Assembly (NCBI GenBank): GCA_964580315.1
Contig: CAZOKH010000016.1
Span: forward strand, 1 to 48,430
DNA length: 48,430 nucleotides
Source of the DNA: CAZOKH01 sp964580315
Lineage (GTDB): Bacteria > Chloroflexota > Anaerolineae > Anaerolineales > Anaerolineaceae
Reading direction: 5' to 3'
The notes beneath the pieces were generated by a model. It saw only the letters and a program-made list of their open reading frames with translations. It was not told the DNA's origin and did no database searches. The translations under genes and the position numbers were made by a program. Shown here in pieces: positions 1-8,702 of the stretch (position 1 is its first letter; every line of letters starts with the position of its first letter).

Positions 1-2
1 CA

Positions 3-287
3 AAGGTGTTTATTTCATTAAAAAGATGGGTCAAACGGCAGCCCAAATCATCTGATGGATTGATGCTGGCTTTGCTGCTGACTTATGCAGCGCTAAACCT
101 GATGGGACAGACCAGCGGAGAAGTGCAGCGTTTGTGGCTTTTCTTAACCCCGCTGGTGGTCATGTTTGCCAGCCAGGCGGTTGCCCGGGTTTTTCAACAG
201 CAAAAGAGAGGACTAATCGGCCTGGTGATGGAGCTTCAATTGATTACGGCGCTGCTTTTAATGCGTTTTCAAGATTTTTATGGGTAA
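3..287 (+). CDS. C-terminal part of an unrecognised membrane protein
   Basis: The frame is open to the left edge, so this is probably the C-terminal end of a larger polytopic membrane protein. A GTG at position 6 could act as a start but has no room for a visible ribosome site. The visible 94 residues hold about three hydrophobic segments (near residues 18-35, 43-62 and 69-88) separated by short basic loops, and end in MRFQDFYG. The LWLFLTPL stretch resembles the end of GT-C type glycosyltransferase-like membrane proteins in Chloroflexota, from memory only. The next gene starts 17 bases downstream, so the two may be co-transcribed. Function cannot be assigned from this fragment. Confidence 0.5.
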   Translation, partial: KVFISLKRWVKRQPKSSDGLMLALLLTYAALNLMGQTSGEVQRLWLFLTPLVVMFASQAVARVFQQQKRGLIGLVMELQLITALLLMRFQDFYG

Positions 288-304
288 TTCTTAAAGGAAA
301 ACAT

Positions 305-880
305 ATGAGCCACAAGAAGGTATTTCGAAGGCGTATATTTTCACCGGCTTCATTTTTAAAATCATTTAATGAAGCCATGGACCATGTTGGCGAATTGCGC
401 AGCGCCCGACGTGCGGGACTGGTGGACCAGGCTTTTATGGAACGGATTATGCTGGCGGTAACGCAGGTGAATGGCTGCCGCTATTGCAGCTATGCTCATT
501 CCAAAGCGGCGGTGGAGGCTGGTATTCCTGCTGAACAGGTGCGAGAACTGCTGGAAGGAAATTTGAACACAGCCCCGGAGGAAGAATTGCCCGCATTGTT
601 TTATGCGCAGCATTTTGCTGAAAGTGAAGGTGTTCCAGAACCTGAGATGGTCGACCGCCTGAGAGAGGTTTATGGAGCGGAGAAGGCCGGGGGAATTGAA
701 GCAGCCATCCGTATGATTATTATGGGCAACTTGCTGGGCAATACTTTTGATGCACTGCTCGCTCGTTTTAATGGTGAAAGTGCGCCTGGAAGCTCAATTG
801 GCAAGGAAATTGCTACATTAATTCTGGTTCCATTCTCACCATTTTACCTGCTGGGTAGACGGCTGTTGTTGCGTAGATAA
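305..880 (+). CDS. AhpD-like / carboxymuconolactone decarboxylase family protein
   Basis: A 191-residue protein of the AhpD-like fold. The signature is CRYCSYAH around residues 58-65, the CxxC plus downstream His arrangement used by alkylhydroperoxidase D-type proteins for peroxide or disulfide chemistry. The helical core is about residues 10-150. A more hydrophobic, basic C-terminal tail (ending LLGRRLLLRR) could associate with the membrane, which is unusual for the family. The ATG at 305 is chosen because AAAGGA lies just upstream; a longer frame from 134 overlaps the previous gene and has no family support. The substrate is unknown. The family is fairly certain, the peroxidase role is inference. 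Confidence 0.8.
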   Translation: MSHKKVFRRRIFSPASFLKSFNEAMDHVGELRSARRAGLVDQAFMERIMLAVTQVNGCRYCSYAHSKAAVEAGIPAEQVRELLEGNLNTAPEEELPALFYAQHFAESEGVPEPEMVDRLREVYGAEKAGGIEAAIRMIIMGNLLGNTFDALLARFNGESAPGSSIGKEIATLILVPFSPFYLLGRRLLLRR

Positions 881-964
881 ACTGATTACCCACACGGGGA
901 AAAGGCGGTTGGGTATTGGGGAGAAAAACCGGAAAACTTTTTATACAGTCTCAAGGCGGTTGGA

Positions 965-2233
965 ATGTTTCTGGTTTATTTACTCAGCAGCGATCCTGTT
1001 GAAATCAATGACCTGGCTACTCAAATTGAATTCTTCGGTTACACCGTTGAAAAATTCACGCGCCTGGAAGATCTTAAATCTACCGCGCAAAAATTGCTTC
1101 CGAATGCCCTGGTGTTGGACCTGGGGTCATCGGATGATGTGGACAAGATTTTTGCCACCGCTGAAGAAATTCAAGCTAATGAGAAGCGAGTTCCGTTAAT
1201 TTTTATCACCGAGCAAGACCACATCAACAACCGCTTGAAGGCTGTGCGTACGGGCAGCCACTCATTTTTTGTCAAGCCGGTGAATGTGGGGTCGTTGATT
1301 GATGCCCTGGATCAACTGGCTGCTCACCAGACGCATGAAGCCTACCGGATTATTATTGTTGATACTTCGCGGATGGAAGCGCAGCGAAACGCCACAACTT
1401 TAAAGAAAGCCGGGATGATTGTCGATTTTTTGCTTAAGCCGTTGACGATTTTAACGGCACTGGAACAATTCAGCCCGGATTTGATCCTGATGAATGTGGA
1501 TATGGGTGAATTTACTGGTATTGAAATTGCCCAGATTATCCGGCAAATTCCATCCTATGTCAGCATTCCAATTGTTTTTCTGTCTGCAGAATTGGATCGA
1601 AAAACACAACTGGAAGCCATGAGCCAGGGTGGTGATGATTTCCTGTCCAACCCGATTGAACCCGACCACTTGATTCGCGCCATAACCACGCGGGTTGAGC
1701 GCTACCGCACGTTGCGCCGTATGATGCGCAGCGATGGTTTGACTGGATTGTTGAATCACACATCCATGAAAGAACGACTGGAGCAAGAATTTCTGCGCGC
1801 GGAGAGGCAAAAAACCCCGCTTTCATTTGTGATGATTGACCTGGATCATTTTAAACAGGTGAATGACACTTACGGGCATCCAACCGGTGACCAGGTGTTG
1901 AAAAGCATCTCGCGCCTGCTAAAGCAGCGCCTGCGTCGATCAGATGTGGTGGGGCGCTATGGCGGAGAAGAATTTGCAGTGATCATGCCTGAGACAGATT
2001 GCGCTGCGGCAACCATGGTGATGGACGAAATTCGATCCAATTTTGAACATGTGCGCCATCGTGATCATCCCGTCGAGTTTTCGGTTACCTTCAGCGCCGG
2101 AGTGGCTTCCTATCCTGATTATCAAACCCCGGTGGATGTGGGCGATGCCGCTGATCGGGCTTTATACGAAGCCAAACGGCTGGGAAGAAACCGCGTGGTT
2201 TGCGCCAGTGAAATTGTTGATGGCGAAGATTGA
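965..2233 (+). CDS. Diguanylate cyclase with two receiver domains, the second a pseudo-receiver
   Basis: A 422-residue soluble signalling protein predicted to make cyclic di-GMP from two GTP. Receiver 1 (about residues 1-120) keeps Asp52 and Lys104. Receiver 2 (about 127-245) has Asn177 where the phospho-acceptor Asp should be and Asn229 in place of the conserved Lys, so it should not be phosphorylated. The GGDEF domain (about 258-415) is intact, with GGEEF at 333-337. An inhibitory I-site RxxD (Arg324-Asp327) lies exactly five residues before it, so product inhibition is expected. No transmembrane segment is seen. It stands alone, converging on the EamA gene seven bases away. The sensor kinase that feeds receiver 1 is unknown. 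Confidence 0.9.
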   Translation: MFLVYLLSSDPVEINDLATQIEFFGYTVEKFTRLEDLKSTAQKLLPNALVLDLGSSDDVDKIFATAEEIQANEKRVPLIFITEQDHINNRLKAVRTGSHSFFVKPVNVGSLIDALDQLAAHQTHEAYRIIIVDTSRMEAQRNATTLKKAGMIVDFLLKPLTILTALEQFSPDLILMNVDMGEFTGIEIAQIIRQIPSYVSIPIVFLSAELDRKTQLEAMSQGGDDFLSNPIEPDHLIRAITTRVERYRTLRRMMRSDGLTGLLNHTSMKERLEQEFLRAERQKTPLSFVMIDLDHFKQVNDTYGHPTGDQVLKSISRLLKQRLRRSDVVGRYGGEEFAVIMPETDCAAATMVMDEIRSNFEHVRHRDHPVEFSVTFSAGVASYPDYQTPVDVGDAADRALYEAKRLGRNRVVCASEIVDGED

Positions 2234-2239
2234 AGCTGC

Positions 2240-3178
2240 TTAGTTTACGCCGGGGGGAATGGGAACGCTTTCGACAGTGGGAGCGTGGCTGGTTTCACTG
2301 TGGGTGTTCAGCAGGTATATGCCGCTCAGGGTGAGCAATCCGCCGATCCATTGACCGGGCATGAGCGGTTCACCGAACAGCGGAATGGCCAGCAAAGCGG
2401 TCAGAACCGGTTGGGCGATCATGGTGGGCGATACGATGGATGCAGGCAGCTTGCCCAATGCGTAGGTAACTGAGAACATGCCGCCCACCTGGCACAGCAG
2501 CGCTGCACCCAGGAATGATAAATAGGTCAGCGGTGGATAACCGGTCAGGGGCATGGCAAATGCGCGGGTGATGCCAAACAAAACCAGTGATGCCACCAGT
2601 GTCATAATCCAGGTGTGTGTAACCGCGTCTACCGTTTGGCGCCCTTTCTGGGTGACCATGAAGTAGCCGGCATAGAACAGGCTGGAGACAACCGCCATCA
2701 GGTCGCCGTTGGACAGGTGCGGGTGCAGAATGAGATCGTTGCCCAGCACAACCACAGCTCCCAGCAGGGTGAGCGCCAAACCCAACCAGAAACGTCCGCG
2801 CAACCGCTCGCGCCAGACGAATAGTGCGATCAACGCCACCCACAGGGGAGAGATGTTGTTGAGCAGGGTGGCATTGGCCACGCGGGTGTATTGAACCGAA
2901 GAACTCCACACGGCATGGTCCAGGGCGGCAAACACGCCTGCCAGCAGGGGAAAGAGGATCACCTTTTTGGACGGCGCGCCGTGTTTTTTCATCTGTGAAA
3001 GTGCAACCGGGAATATAATCAGGGCAGCCAGCGCCATGCGGTAGAATGAAGTCACCACGCCGGGTGCGGTAGCCCAGCGCACAAACAGGGATGACAGGCT
3101 TAAGAAAGAAATGCCGCATCCCAGGGCGAGATAGGCAGATAAACGCGGTTTGGATGACATACGGTCGGATTTTACCAT
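2240..3178 (-). CDS. EamA/DMT-family transporter
   Basis: A 312-residue integral membrane protein with about ten hydrophobic helices in two EamA repeats (roughly residues 15-145 and 160-295), the layout of drug/metabolite transporters such as RhaT and YdcZ relatives. The first repeat begins with the GISFLSLSSLFVRWA stretch typical of the family, and the second contains the conserved PVLTALLA-like helix. It is predicted to be an inner-membrane exporter; the substrate cannot be read from the sequence. Starts at 3178 (taken here) or 3160 are both possible, as neither has a clear ribosome site. The gene is divergent from the membrane protein at 3206, so their promoters must share a very short gap. 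Confidence 0.8.
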   Translation of the reverse strand: MVKSDRMSSKPRLSAYLALGCGISFLSLSSLFVRWATAPGVVTSFYRMALAALIIFPVALSQMKKHGAPSKKVILFPLLAGVFAALDHAVWSSSVQYTRVANATLLNNISPLWVALIALFVWRERLRGRFWLGLALTLLGAVVVLGNDLILHPHLSNGDLMAVVSSLFYAGYFMVTQKGRQTVDAVTHTWIMTLVASLVLFGITRAFAMPLTGYPPLTYLSFLGAALLCQVGGMFSVTYALGKLPASIVSPTMIAQPVLTALLAIPLFGEPLMPGQWIGGLLTLSGIYLLNTHSETSHAPTVESVPIPPGVN

Positions 3179-3205
3179 AGGGACATTGACGATAGGACGA
3201 TAAGC

Positions 3206-4849
3206 ATGGTTGAACTTGGAAAGGTGACCAGACAGGAGCGGCGCTGGGTGTGGATTGCGGCAGGCATTGCCGGGCTGCTAATGCTGGTGCCCTACATCCT
3301 GGGATTTTCTGCACAGGGGCAAGACTGGCGTTTCTCAGGTTTTGTGTTTGGCCTGGAGGACGGCAACTCGTATATAGCCGATATGCTCAGCGGCGCAAAC
3401 GGCGCCTGGGTCTTTCGTTCGCCTTACACGCCGTTTCCACAGAACGGGGTGATCACATTTTTGCCCTATTTACTGGTGGGAAAACTGGCGGCTTCGCCGG
3501 GCATGCATGAACAGTTGGTCGCGCTTTTTCACCTGTTGCGCATGCTGGCGGTGATCCTGGTTTTTTGGGCGACCTATGATTTCCTGGCGCTGTTTATTCA
3601 GGATGTTAAGCTGAGACGGCTGGCAACCGTGCTGGCGTCGTTGGGCAGCGGGTTGAGCTGGGTGTTTTTGCACGGCAGCGGCGAAAGTTGGATGGCGTCT
3701 ATGCCGCTGGAATTTTACTCGCCGGAGGCTTTTGGTTTTCTTGCCCTGTTTGGCATTCCACACCTGGCATTGGCGCGCGCTTTTTTGTTGTGGAGTTTGC
3801 GCTCCTTCATTTTGTTGTTTACCTGTGAGGAAAGCGCGCTGAAACGGCGGGGGTTGGTCACCGGGACTTTCTGGCTGGCGGCCATGCTGTCGCAGCCGTT
3901 GATCGGCCTGGTGTCGGGTGCAATTCCGGCAGCTTTTCTGGTGGTCAGCGGTGTGGGGCTGCTCATCCGGCGGGCAACGGCTCAACCGGCCGATTTCGCC
4001 GCCTGGAAGCGGTTGTTTCAAGGGGCGCTGTGGGGCAGCCTGGTGGCCGGGCCTTTCGCCGTCTATAACATGCTGTCTTTCCTGTTTGATCCTTATCTGC
4101 GCACCTGGAACGTGCAAAGCTACATCCCGTCGGCGCACCCGCTGGTGTACCTGGCGGCATACGGCATTTTGCTGCCGTTTGCCCTTGCGGGAGCGGGTGG
4201 CCTGAAGCGCCGCAATCCCTGGCAGGCGGCTTTTCTTTTGGCGTGGGTGGTGCTGTTCTGGGCGGCAATCTATATCCCCTACAGCCAGCAGCGCCGCCTG
4301 CTGGACGGTATTTGGGTGGGATTGATGGCACTGGCTTTTGTTGGGCTGGAAACCAGTCGAACGGCGCAAGGACGAGTCCGATGGTTGTGGCGTGCCTGGC
4401 CTGTGCTGCTGGCAACATTGATTGCCCCCCTGCTGCTGATGGCGGGCAGTTTCCAGGTGGCCATGCATCCAGCACCGCCGGCATTTGTGCCGCGTGACCA
4501 GGCGGCTGTGTTTGAGTGCCTGGCCGAACAGGGGATGGACGGCGCGGTGGCGCTGGCTGCCTATGCAACCAGCAATGCGCTGCCCGCCTGGACGCCGCTG
4601 CGTGTGGTGGCAGGCATTGGAACTCTCAGCGCGCAGGCTGATCAATTGCACCTGGAGACGGCGGCATTTTATCACCAGGATACGACGGAAGAGGAACGCG
4701 CCGAATTTTTAAATCGCTATGGAATACAGGTGGTGTTATGGGGGCCGCCGGAACGCGAACTGGGTGCGTTCAATCCGCACACCGGGCAGCAACTCGAACT
4801 GCTTTGCAGCCAGGGAGAATACCAGGCATTCCGGGTGGCTGCCCCCTGA
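3206..4849 (+). CDS. Large polytopic membrane protein, possible GT-C type glycosyltransferase
   Basis: A 547-residue membrane protein with about ten to twelve hydrophobic helices and a final soluble domain of about 110 residues after residue 430. The first extracytoplasmic loop carries an acidic patch (LEDGNSY near residue 50) followed by AWVFRSPYT. This kind of loop occurs in GT-C glycosyltransferases that use lipid-linked sugars, but no diagnostic motif is present. The soluble tail alternates strands and helices and resembles the C-terminal periplasmic domains of such proteins. AGGA lies just before the ATG. It follows a divergent exporter and precedes an independently promoted ATPase. Enzymatic function is a guess; the membrane topology is well supported. 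Confidence 0.6.
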   Translation: MVELGKVTRQERRWVWIAAGIAGLLMLVPYILGFSAQGQDWRFSGFVFGLEDGNSYIADMLSGANGAWVFRSPYTPFPQNGVITFLPYLLVGKLAASPGMHEQLVALFHLLRMLAVILVFWATYDFLALFIQDVKLRRLATVLASLGSGLSWVFLHGSGESWMASMPLEFYSPEAFGFLALFGIPHLALARAFLLWSLRSFILLFTCEESALKRRGLVTGTFWLAAMLSQPLIGLVSGAIPAAFLVVSGVGLLIRRATAQPADFAAWKRLFQGALWGSLVAGPFAVYNMLSFLFDPYLRTWNVQSYIPSAHPLVYLAAYGILLPFALAGAGGLKRRNPWQAAFLLAWVVLFWAAIYIPYSQQRRLLDGIWVGLMALAFVGLETSRTAQGRVRWLWRAWPVLLATLIAPLLLMAGSFQVAMHPAPPAFVPRDQAAVFECLAEQGMDGAVALAAYATSNALPAWTPLRVVAGIGTLSAQADQLHLETAAFYHQDTTEEERAEFLNRYGIQVVLWGPPERELGAFNPHTGQQLELLCSQGEYQAFRVAAP

Positions 4850-4850
4850 C

Positions 4851-4879
4851 TTGCACTGGCAGGTTGGCTGCACTAAAAT
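4851..4879 (+). promoter_or_regulatory. Sigma-70-like promoter for the HerA-like ATPase gene
   Basis: TTGCAC at 4851-4856 and TAAAAT at 4874-4879 are separated by exactly 17 bases. The predicted transcript starts near 4886, giving a leader of about 57 bases before the ATG at 4943. The -35 box lies just after the stop of the upstream gene, so the ATPase gene has its own promoter. Confidence 0.55.
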
Positions 4880-4942
4880 ACATTTGTACACAATCATTAT
4901 TTATTGCATAACGGATTGCAATTTTTACGAAGGAGTGAAGAC

Positions 4943-7450
4943 ATGGCGCAAGCGAATGATCAATTCTTTTTAGGGCGGCTGTTTGATGCAAAAAAGGGAC
5001 AGATAACCCAGGATGGGTTGTTTTATGACCCCGCCAATTTAACCACACATGCCGTGGTAACCGGCATGACCGGTTCGGGTAAAACCGGTTTGTGTGTGGG
5101 GATTTTGGAAGAAGCTGCTCTAAAGAAAATTCCTGCCATTGTGATTGACCCGAAAGGTGATTTAACCAACTTACTGCTGCATTTTCCTGACCTGCTGCCA
5201 GCCGATTTTGAACCGTGGATAGACCCGGAGGAAGCGCGCCGGGAAGGCAAAACCACCGCCGCCCAGGCAGCAGAAACAGCCGCCAAGTGGAAAGACGGCC
5301 TGGCTCAGTGGGGACTGGGGCGCGAAAATCTGCTGGCTTTGCAATCAGCCGTGGAATTTGGCGTTTATACTCCGGGTTCCACTTCTGGTACGCCGGTGAA
5401 TATCCTGGCGTCTTTCCAGGCGCCTTCGGTGCCGTGGGAAGCCAACCAGGAAATTTTGCGCGAAGAAATTGCCAGCTCGGTGACTGCGCTGCTGGCGCTG
5501 ATTGGACTGACGGATATTGATCCGCTGCGCTCGCGTGAGCACATTTTGCTGTCAAACATCCTGGAAAAATCCTGGAGCCAGGGAAAATCACTTGACCTGA
5601 CCAGCCTGATTATGCAGGTGCAGAAACCATCCTTTGACCGCCTGGGGGCTTTTTCGCTGGAAAGTTTCTTCCCGGAAAAAGACCGCTTTGAGCTGGCCAT
5701 GCTGCTTAACAATTTCCTGGCGTCGCCGTCGTTCCAAACCTGGCTGCAGGGGCAAACCCTGGATATTGAGAAGCTGCTTTACACGACAGATGGGAAACCG
5801 CGCCACAGCATTTTCTACCTGGCGCACCTCAGCGAAACGGAACGCATGTTCTTTGTCACGCTGCTGTATGCTGCCATTGAAGCCTGGATGCACACCCAGC
5901 GCGGCACCGGCGGTTTGCGGATGCTGGTCTATTTTGATGAAGTGTTGGGATATTTACCCCCGGTGGCCAATCCACCGTCGCGCCCGGTAATGCTGCGCAT
6001 GATCAAGCAGGCGCGCGCCTTTGGCGTTGGCCTGGTGCTGGCGACCCAGAACCCGGTTGACCTGGATTACAAGGCGTTGTCGAACGCGGGCACCTGGGTG
6101 ATTGGCAGGTTGCAAACCGAGCGCGACAAAGCCCGTTTGCTGGAGGGGTTGCAGAATGCCGGCGGAACCCTGGATACGGCTTCCTTTGACAAATTGCTTT
6201 CCGGCCTTGGAAAGAGAATTTTCCTGCTGCAAAGTGTCTATTTGAAACAGCCGGTGTTGTTCTCTTCACGCTGGGTTCTGAACTACCTGGCAGGGCCTAT
6301 GACCCGCACCCAGATACCCGGTTTAATGAAACTGCCCGGTGTGTCTCAGGCGCCGACAACGGATTTGGCCGGGGAGGAGCAGAGGGGGGCGTCAGCAGAA
6401 CACGGGGCCAAATCAGCCGCGAGTGTTTCCCAGTCAGCCAAACAGGCCGCTGAAGGCGTGGTGGATGTGCGCCCGGCTGTGCCTGGCGGTGTGGCAGAGT
6501 TCTTCCTGGCTGATGGATTGGATATCAGTGATGCTGCCAGGGCTGCCGGATGGAACAGTGAAGCTGCACCCCAATCAGAAGGCATGCTGTATAAACCCGC
6601 CTTGCTGGCTCAAGCCGAAGTGCGCTATGTGTCGTCCAAGTTGAAACAGGAAGTAATTCAGAATAAGACGGCGGTGGTGAAAGATGTGGAAGGTGGATTT
6701 GTGCGCTGGGAAGAACAGGCGGCGCGGACATTTGAACGAAATGAACTGCGTTCTCAACCGCAGGCTGGTTCAAAGTTTGAACTGCTGCCTGATTTTTTGA
6801 GTGATGCCCGCCGTCTGAACGATTTTAATAAAGATTACACCGATTGGTTGTACCGCACCGGTGCGATTAATTTGCGTGCAAATGATGCCCTGAAAGTGAC
6901 GGCCGGCCCGGAGGTTTCAGTGGCGGAATTTCGCGAGATGTGCAGTGAAACCGCCCGCGAGATGGCTGACGCGGAAATTCAAAAATTGGAGAAAACCTAC
7001 GAGAAGAAGATTGAAATGCTGGTGCGCAAAGTGGACCGCCAGAAGTTGGAAGTGGAAGAGCAGGAAAGCAAATTGAACTCGCGTCGATTGGAAGAGGGAC
7101 TGGCAGCCGGTGAACTGGTTTTGGGCTTGCTGGGTAAGCGTCGTAAAAGCCTTTCTGGCTCTGTCAGCAAACGGCGCATGACCAGCCAGGCTAAAGCCGC
7201 ATTGGAGCAAGAAATGCAGGAACTGGAAGCCCTGGAAGCGCAGGTGAAAGACCTGGAAAGTGAAAAGGCCAGGGAATTGGCGGAAGTGCGCGACCGCTGG
7301 GCAGAGCAGGTGAAAGAGGTGAGTGAGGTTTCCATTTCACCCAGCAAGAAAGACATTTATATGGGAACATTTGGCGTGATCTGGCTGCCGTATTACCTGG
7401 TGAAACGCGGCGGCCGGCTGGAGCAGTTGCCGGCGTTCACGTTGGAATAG
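4943..7450 (+). CDS. HerA/TraG-like P-loop ATPase with C-terminal coiled coil
   Basis: An 835-residue cytoplasmic P-loop ATPase of the HerA/FtsK superfamily (DUF87-like). Walker A is GMTGSGKTG at about 41-49 and is followed by the IDPKGD motif (68-73) typical of HerA/VirB4/TraG proteins. Walker B lies near residue 330 (LVYFDEV), and an arginine-rich sensor region (IGRLQTERDKARL) follows. The C-terminal third, about 655-770, is a long charged coiled coil, ending in a small hydrophobic domain. Relatives translocate DNA or protein in ring hexamers. No NurA nuclease or secretion gene is adjacent, so the substrate is open. The start at 4943 has AAGGAG eight bases upstream. Confidence 0.75.
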   Translation: MAQANDQFFLGRLFDAKKGQITQDGLFYDPANLTTHAVVTGMTGSGKTGLCVGILEEAALKKIPAIVIDPKGDLTNLLLHFPDLLPADFEPWIDPEEARREGKTTAAQAAETAAKWKDGLAQWGLGRENLLALQSAVEFGVYTPGSTSGTPVNILASFQAPSVPWEANQEILREEIASSVTALLALIGLTDIDPLRSREHILLSNILEKSWSQGKSLDLTSLIMQVQKPSFDRLGAFSLESFFPEKDRFELAMLLNNFLASPSFQTWLQGQTLDIEKLLYTTDGKPRHSIFYLAHLSETERMFFVTLLYAAIEAWMHTQRGTGGLRMLVYFDEVLGYLPPVANPPSRPVMLRMIKQARAFGVGLVLATQNPVDLDYKALSNAGTWVIGRLQTERDKARLLEGLQNAGGTLDTASFDKLLSGLGKRIFLLQSVYLKQPVLFSSRWVLNYLAGPMTRTQIPGLMKLPGVSQAPTTDLAGEEQRGASAEHGAKSAASVSQSAKQAAEGVVDVRPAVPGGVAEFFLADGLDISDAARAAGWNSEAAPQSEGMLYKPALLAQAEVRYVSSKLKQEVIQNKTAVVKDVEGGFVRWEEQAARTFERNELRSQPQAGSKFELLPDFLSDARRLNDFNKDYTDWLYRTGAINLRANDALKVTAGPEVSVAEFREMCSETAREMADAEIQKLEKTYEKKIEMLVRKVDRQKLEVEEQESKLNSRRLEEGLAAGELVLGLLGKRRKSLSGSVSKRRMTSQAKAALEQEMQELEALEAQVKDLESEKARELAEVRDRWAEQVKEVSEVSISPSKKDIYMGTFGVIWLPYYLVKRGGRLEQLPAFTLE

Positions 7451-7460
7451 GTAGAATTTT

Positions 7461-7532
7461 TTTACCGCTAAGGCACGAAGGACGCGAAGAGATATTCAAA
7501 ATCTTTGCGAACTTTGTGCCTTAGCGGTTTAA
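7461..7532. repeat. Imperfect inverted repeat of the CGCAAAG family, copy 1
   Basis: Arms at 7464-7490 and 7502-7528 match at 23 of 27 positions and enclose an 11-base loop, with TTTA/TAAA flanks. The arms are built from 7-8 base units of the type CGAAGGA/CGCGAAG. A second element of the same style lies at 41740-41810. It starts ten bases after the ATPase stop codon and would fold into a strong hairpin in either strand. It may serve as a transcript end, but its layout looks like a dispersed short repeat. Confidence 0.6.
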
Positions 7533-7564
7533 TTTGCATGTAAGGTTGCTACATTGAGTTTGTT

Positions 7565-7630
7565 ATGTTGAGCAAAGCGAGACATCCTGGGTGAGGTTAG
7601 AAGACCTCTCGCTGACGCTCGAGGTGACAG
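7565..7630. repeat. Degenerate intergenic repeat
   Basis: The stretch reads GAGCAAAGCGAGACATCC ... GAAGACCTCTCGCTGACG ... GAGGTGACAG. It resembles decayed copies of the GCTTCGCTCGAAATGACA type of repeat scattered in many Chloroflexota intergenic regions, from memory. Related decayed stretches appear near 37536-37590, 47245-47290 and 47508-47531 in this window. Nothing else is visible in the gap 7533-7706. Confidence 0.35.
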
Positions 7631-7706
7631 ATAGACAGGTAGGTGTGCTTCAGAGCACAAATCACGCAGCGGTTGTGATAAGCGCAACCACTGAAAAGGG
7701 TAGAGC

Positions 7707-8312
7707 TTACATTTCTTGCCGCCCGGACAGGGCGCGCAAAAGGGTGTTTTGATCGGCATACTCCAGATCGCCGCCAACGGGCAAGCCGCGCGCCAGACGG
7801 GTGACGCGCACTCCCAGCGGCTTGAGCTGTTGCAGCAAGTACAGCGCGGTTGCGTCGCCTTCCATGCTGGGATTGGTGGCGAGGATGACTTCCTTAATCT
7901 CGCCAGAGCGCACGCGCTCCAGCAGGGGCTGAATTTTTAAATCTTCCGGTCCAATGCCTTCAATGGGTGATAACACGCCGTGCAGCACATGGTAACGTCC
8001 CTGGAACCCCCCGGTGCGTTCCATCGCCAGCACATCCAGCGGCTCTTCTACCACGCACAGGCTGGAGGCATCTCGTTTGGGGTTGCTGCAAATATCGCAT
8101 ATGGGCTGGCTGGCAGCGGTGATGTTGTAGCACACCTGGCACAGGCTGGTGGCATTTTTTAATGCTGCAAGGGCGTCAGAAAGCTGCTGAGGCAGGTCGT
8201 CCTGGGAACGCAGCAAATAGAACGCCAGCCGCGAAGCGGTTTTCGGACCGATGCCGGGCAGGCGTTCCAGCGCGTTGATCAGGTTCTGAACGGGCTCAGG
8301 TAAAATGCGCAT
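7707..8312 (-). CDS. recR: Recombination mediator protein RecR
   Basis: A 201-residue protein of normal RecR length. It has the N-terminal helix-hairpin-helix (RLPGIGPKTASRLAFYLL, from about residue 17), a four-cysteine zinc finger (Cys58, Cys61, Cys72, Cys75), and a C-terminal TOPRIM domain beginning with LCVVEEPLDVLAMERTG and containing ATNPSMEGDATA. RecR loads RecA at gaps with RecF/RecO. It is the third gene of a dnaX-ebfC-recR operon, an arrangement conserved across bacteria, and starts 11 bases after the ebfC stop. No anomalies are seen. Confidence 0.97.
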   Translation of the reverse strand: MRILPEPVQNLINALERLPGIGPKTASRLAFYLLRSQDDLPQQLSDALAALKNATSLCQVCYNITAASQPICDICSNPKRDASSLCVVEEPLDVLAMERTGGFQGRYHVLHGVLSPIEGIGPEDLKIQPLLERVRSGEIKEVILATNPSMEGDATALYLLQQLKPLGVRVTRLARGLPVGGDLEYADQNTLLRALSGRQEM

Positions 8313-8323
8313 AGCTGTACAGG

Positions 8324-8665
8324 CTAGAAGCCCATTCCTGGCAATCCACCGGCAACAGGGCCCATGCGTTCATTGGCCAACTGGCTGGCTTTCTCCTGCG
8401 CCAGGTTGACGGCTGAAACAATCAGGTCTTGCAGCATTTCAACATCACCATCTTTCAGCAGTTCGGGATCAATTTCAACTGATTTGCAATGCTGGGTGCC
8501 GCTCATGGTCACTTTCACCACGCCGCCGCCGGCGCTGGCAGTGACGGTTTCTTCTTCCAGTTTAGCCTGAATGGCCTGCATTTGATCTTGCATAGCCTTG
8601 ATCTGCTGCATCATATTGCCGCCGCCTTTTGGCATTCCCATGGGTCGGTTAAATCCTTTTGCCAT
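8324..8665 (-). CDS. ebfC: YbaB/EbfC family nucleoid-associated protein
   Basis: A 113-residue protein of the YbaB/EbfC family, which forms dimeric tweezers that bind DNA. The N-terminus is a Gly/Met-rich flexible segment, followed by the coiled helix QIKAMQDQMQAIQAKLEEE and the conserved strand pattern VTASAGGGVVKVTMSG at about residues 40-57. The C-terminal tail is again Gly/Met rich. AGAAGG lies upstream of the ATG. It sits 37 bases after dnaX and 11 before recR, its usual place. A role in nucleoid organisation or recombination is known for the family; nothing here is unusual. Confidence 0.93.
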   Translation of the reverse strand: MAKGFNRPMGMPKGGGNMMQQIKAMQDQMQAIQAKLEEETVTASAGGGVVKVTMSGTQHCKSVEIDPELLKDGDVEMLQDLIVSAVNLAQEKASQLANERMGPVAGGLPGMGF

Positions 8666-8685
8666 AATCGTACCTTCTCTTTCCT

Positions 8686-8700
8686 GCCGGTTGAACCGGC
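8686..8700 (-). other. Hairpin just after the dnaX stop codon
   Basis: GCCGGTT and AACCGGC form a perfect dyad around one central base, giving a 6-bp stem with a 3-base loop. In the mRNA it begins three bases after the dnaX stop codon and about eight bases after a run of seven A residues that falls in the frame of an A-AAA-AAA slippery site. No U-run follows, so it is not a terminator. Confidence 0.5.
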
Positions 8701-8702
8701 GG

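Noticed and set aside
134..304. N-terminal extension of the AhpD-like gene
   Set aside because: It overlaps the preceding membrane protein in another frame, and AAAGGA supports the ATG at 305.
2370..3314. Second minus-strand frame overlapping the EamA gene
   Set aside because: It lies in an alternative frame of a clear transporter gene, is rich in Cys/Arg/Pro and has no domain; a shadow.
3470..4675. Long open minus-strand frame (401 codons) opposite the large membrane protein
   Set aside because: It encodes a Gln/Arg/His-rich low-complexity protein that mirrors the GC-rich codons of the plus-strand gene, with no motif or ribosome site.
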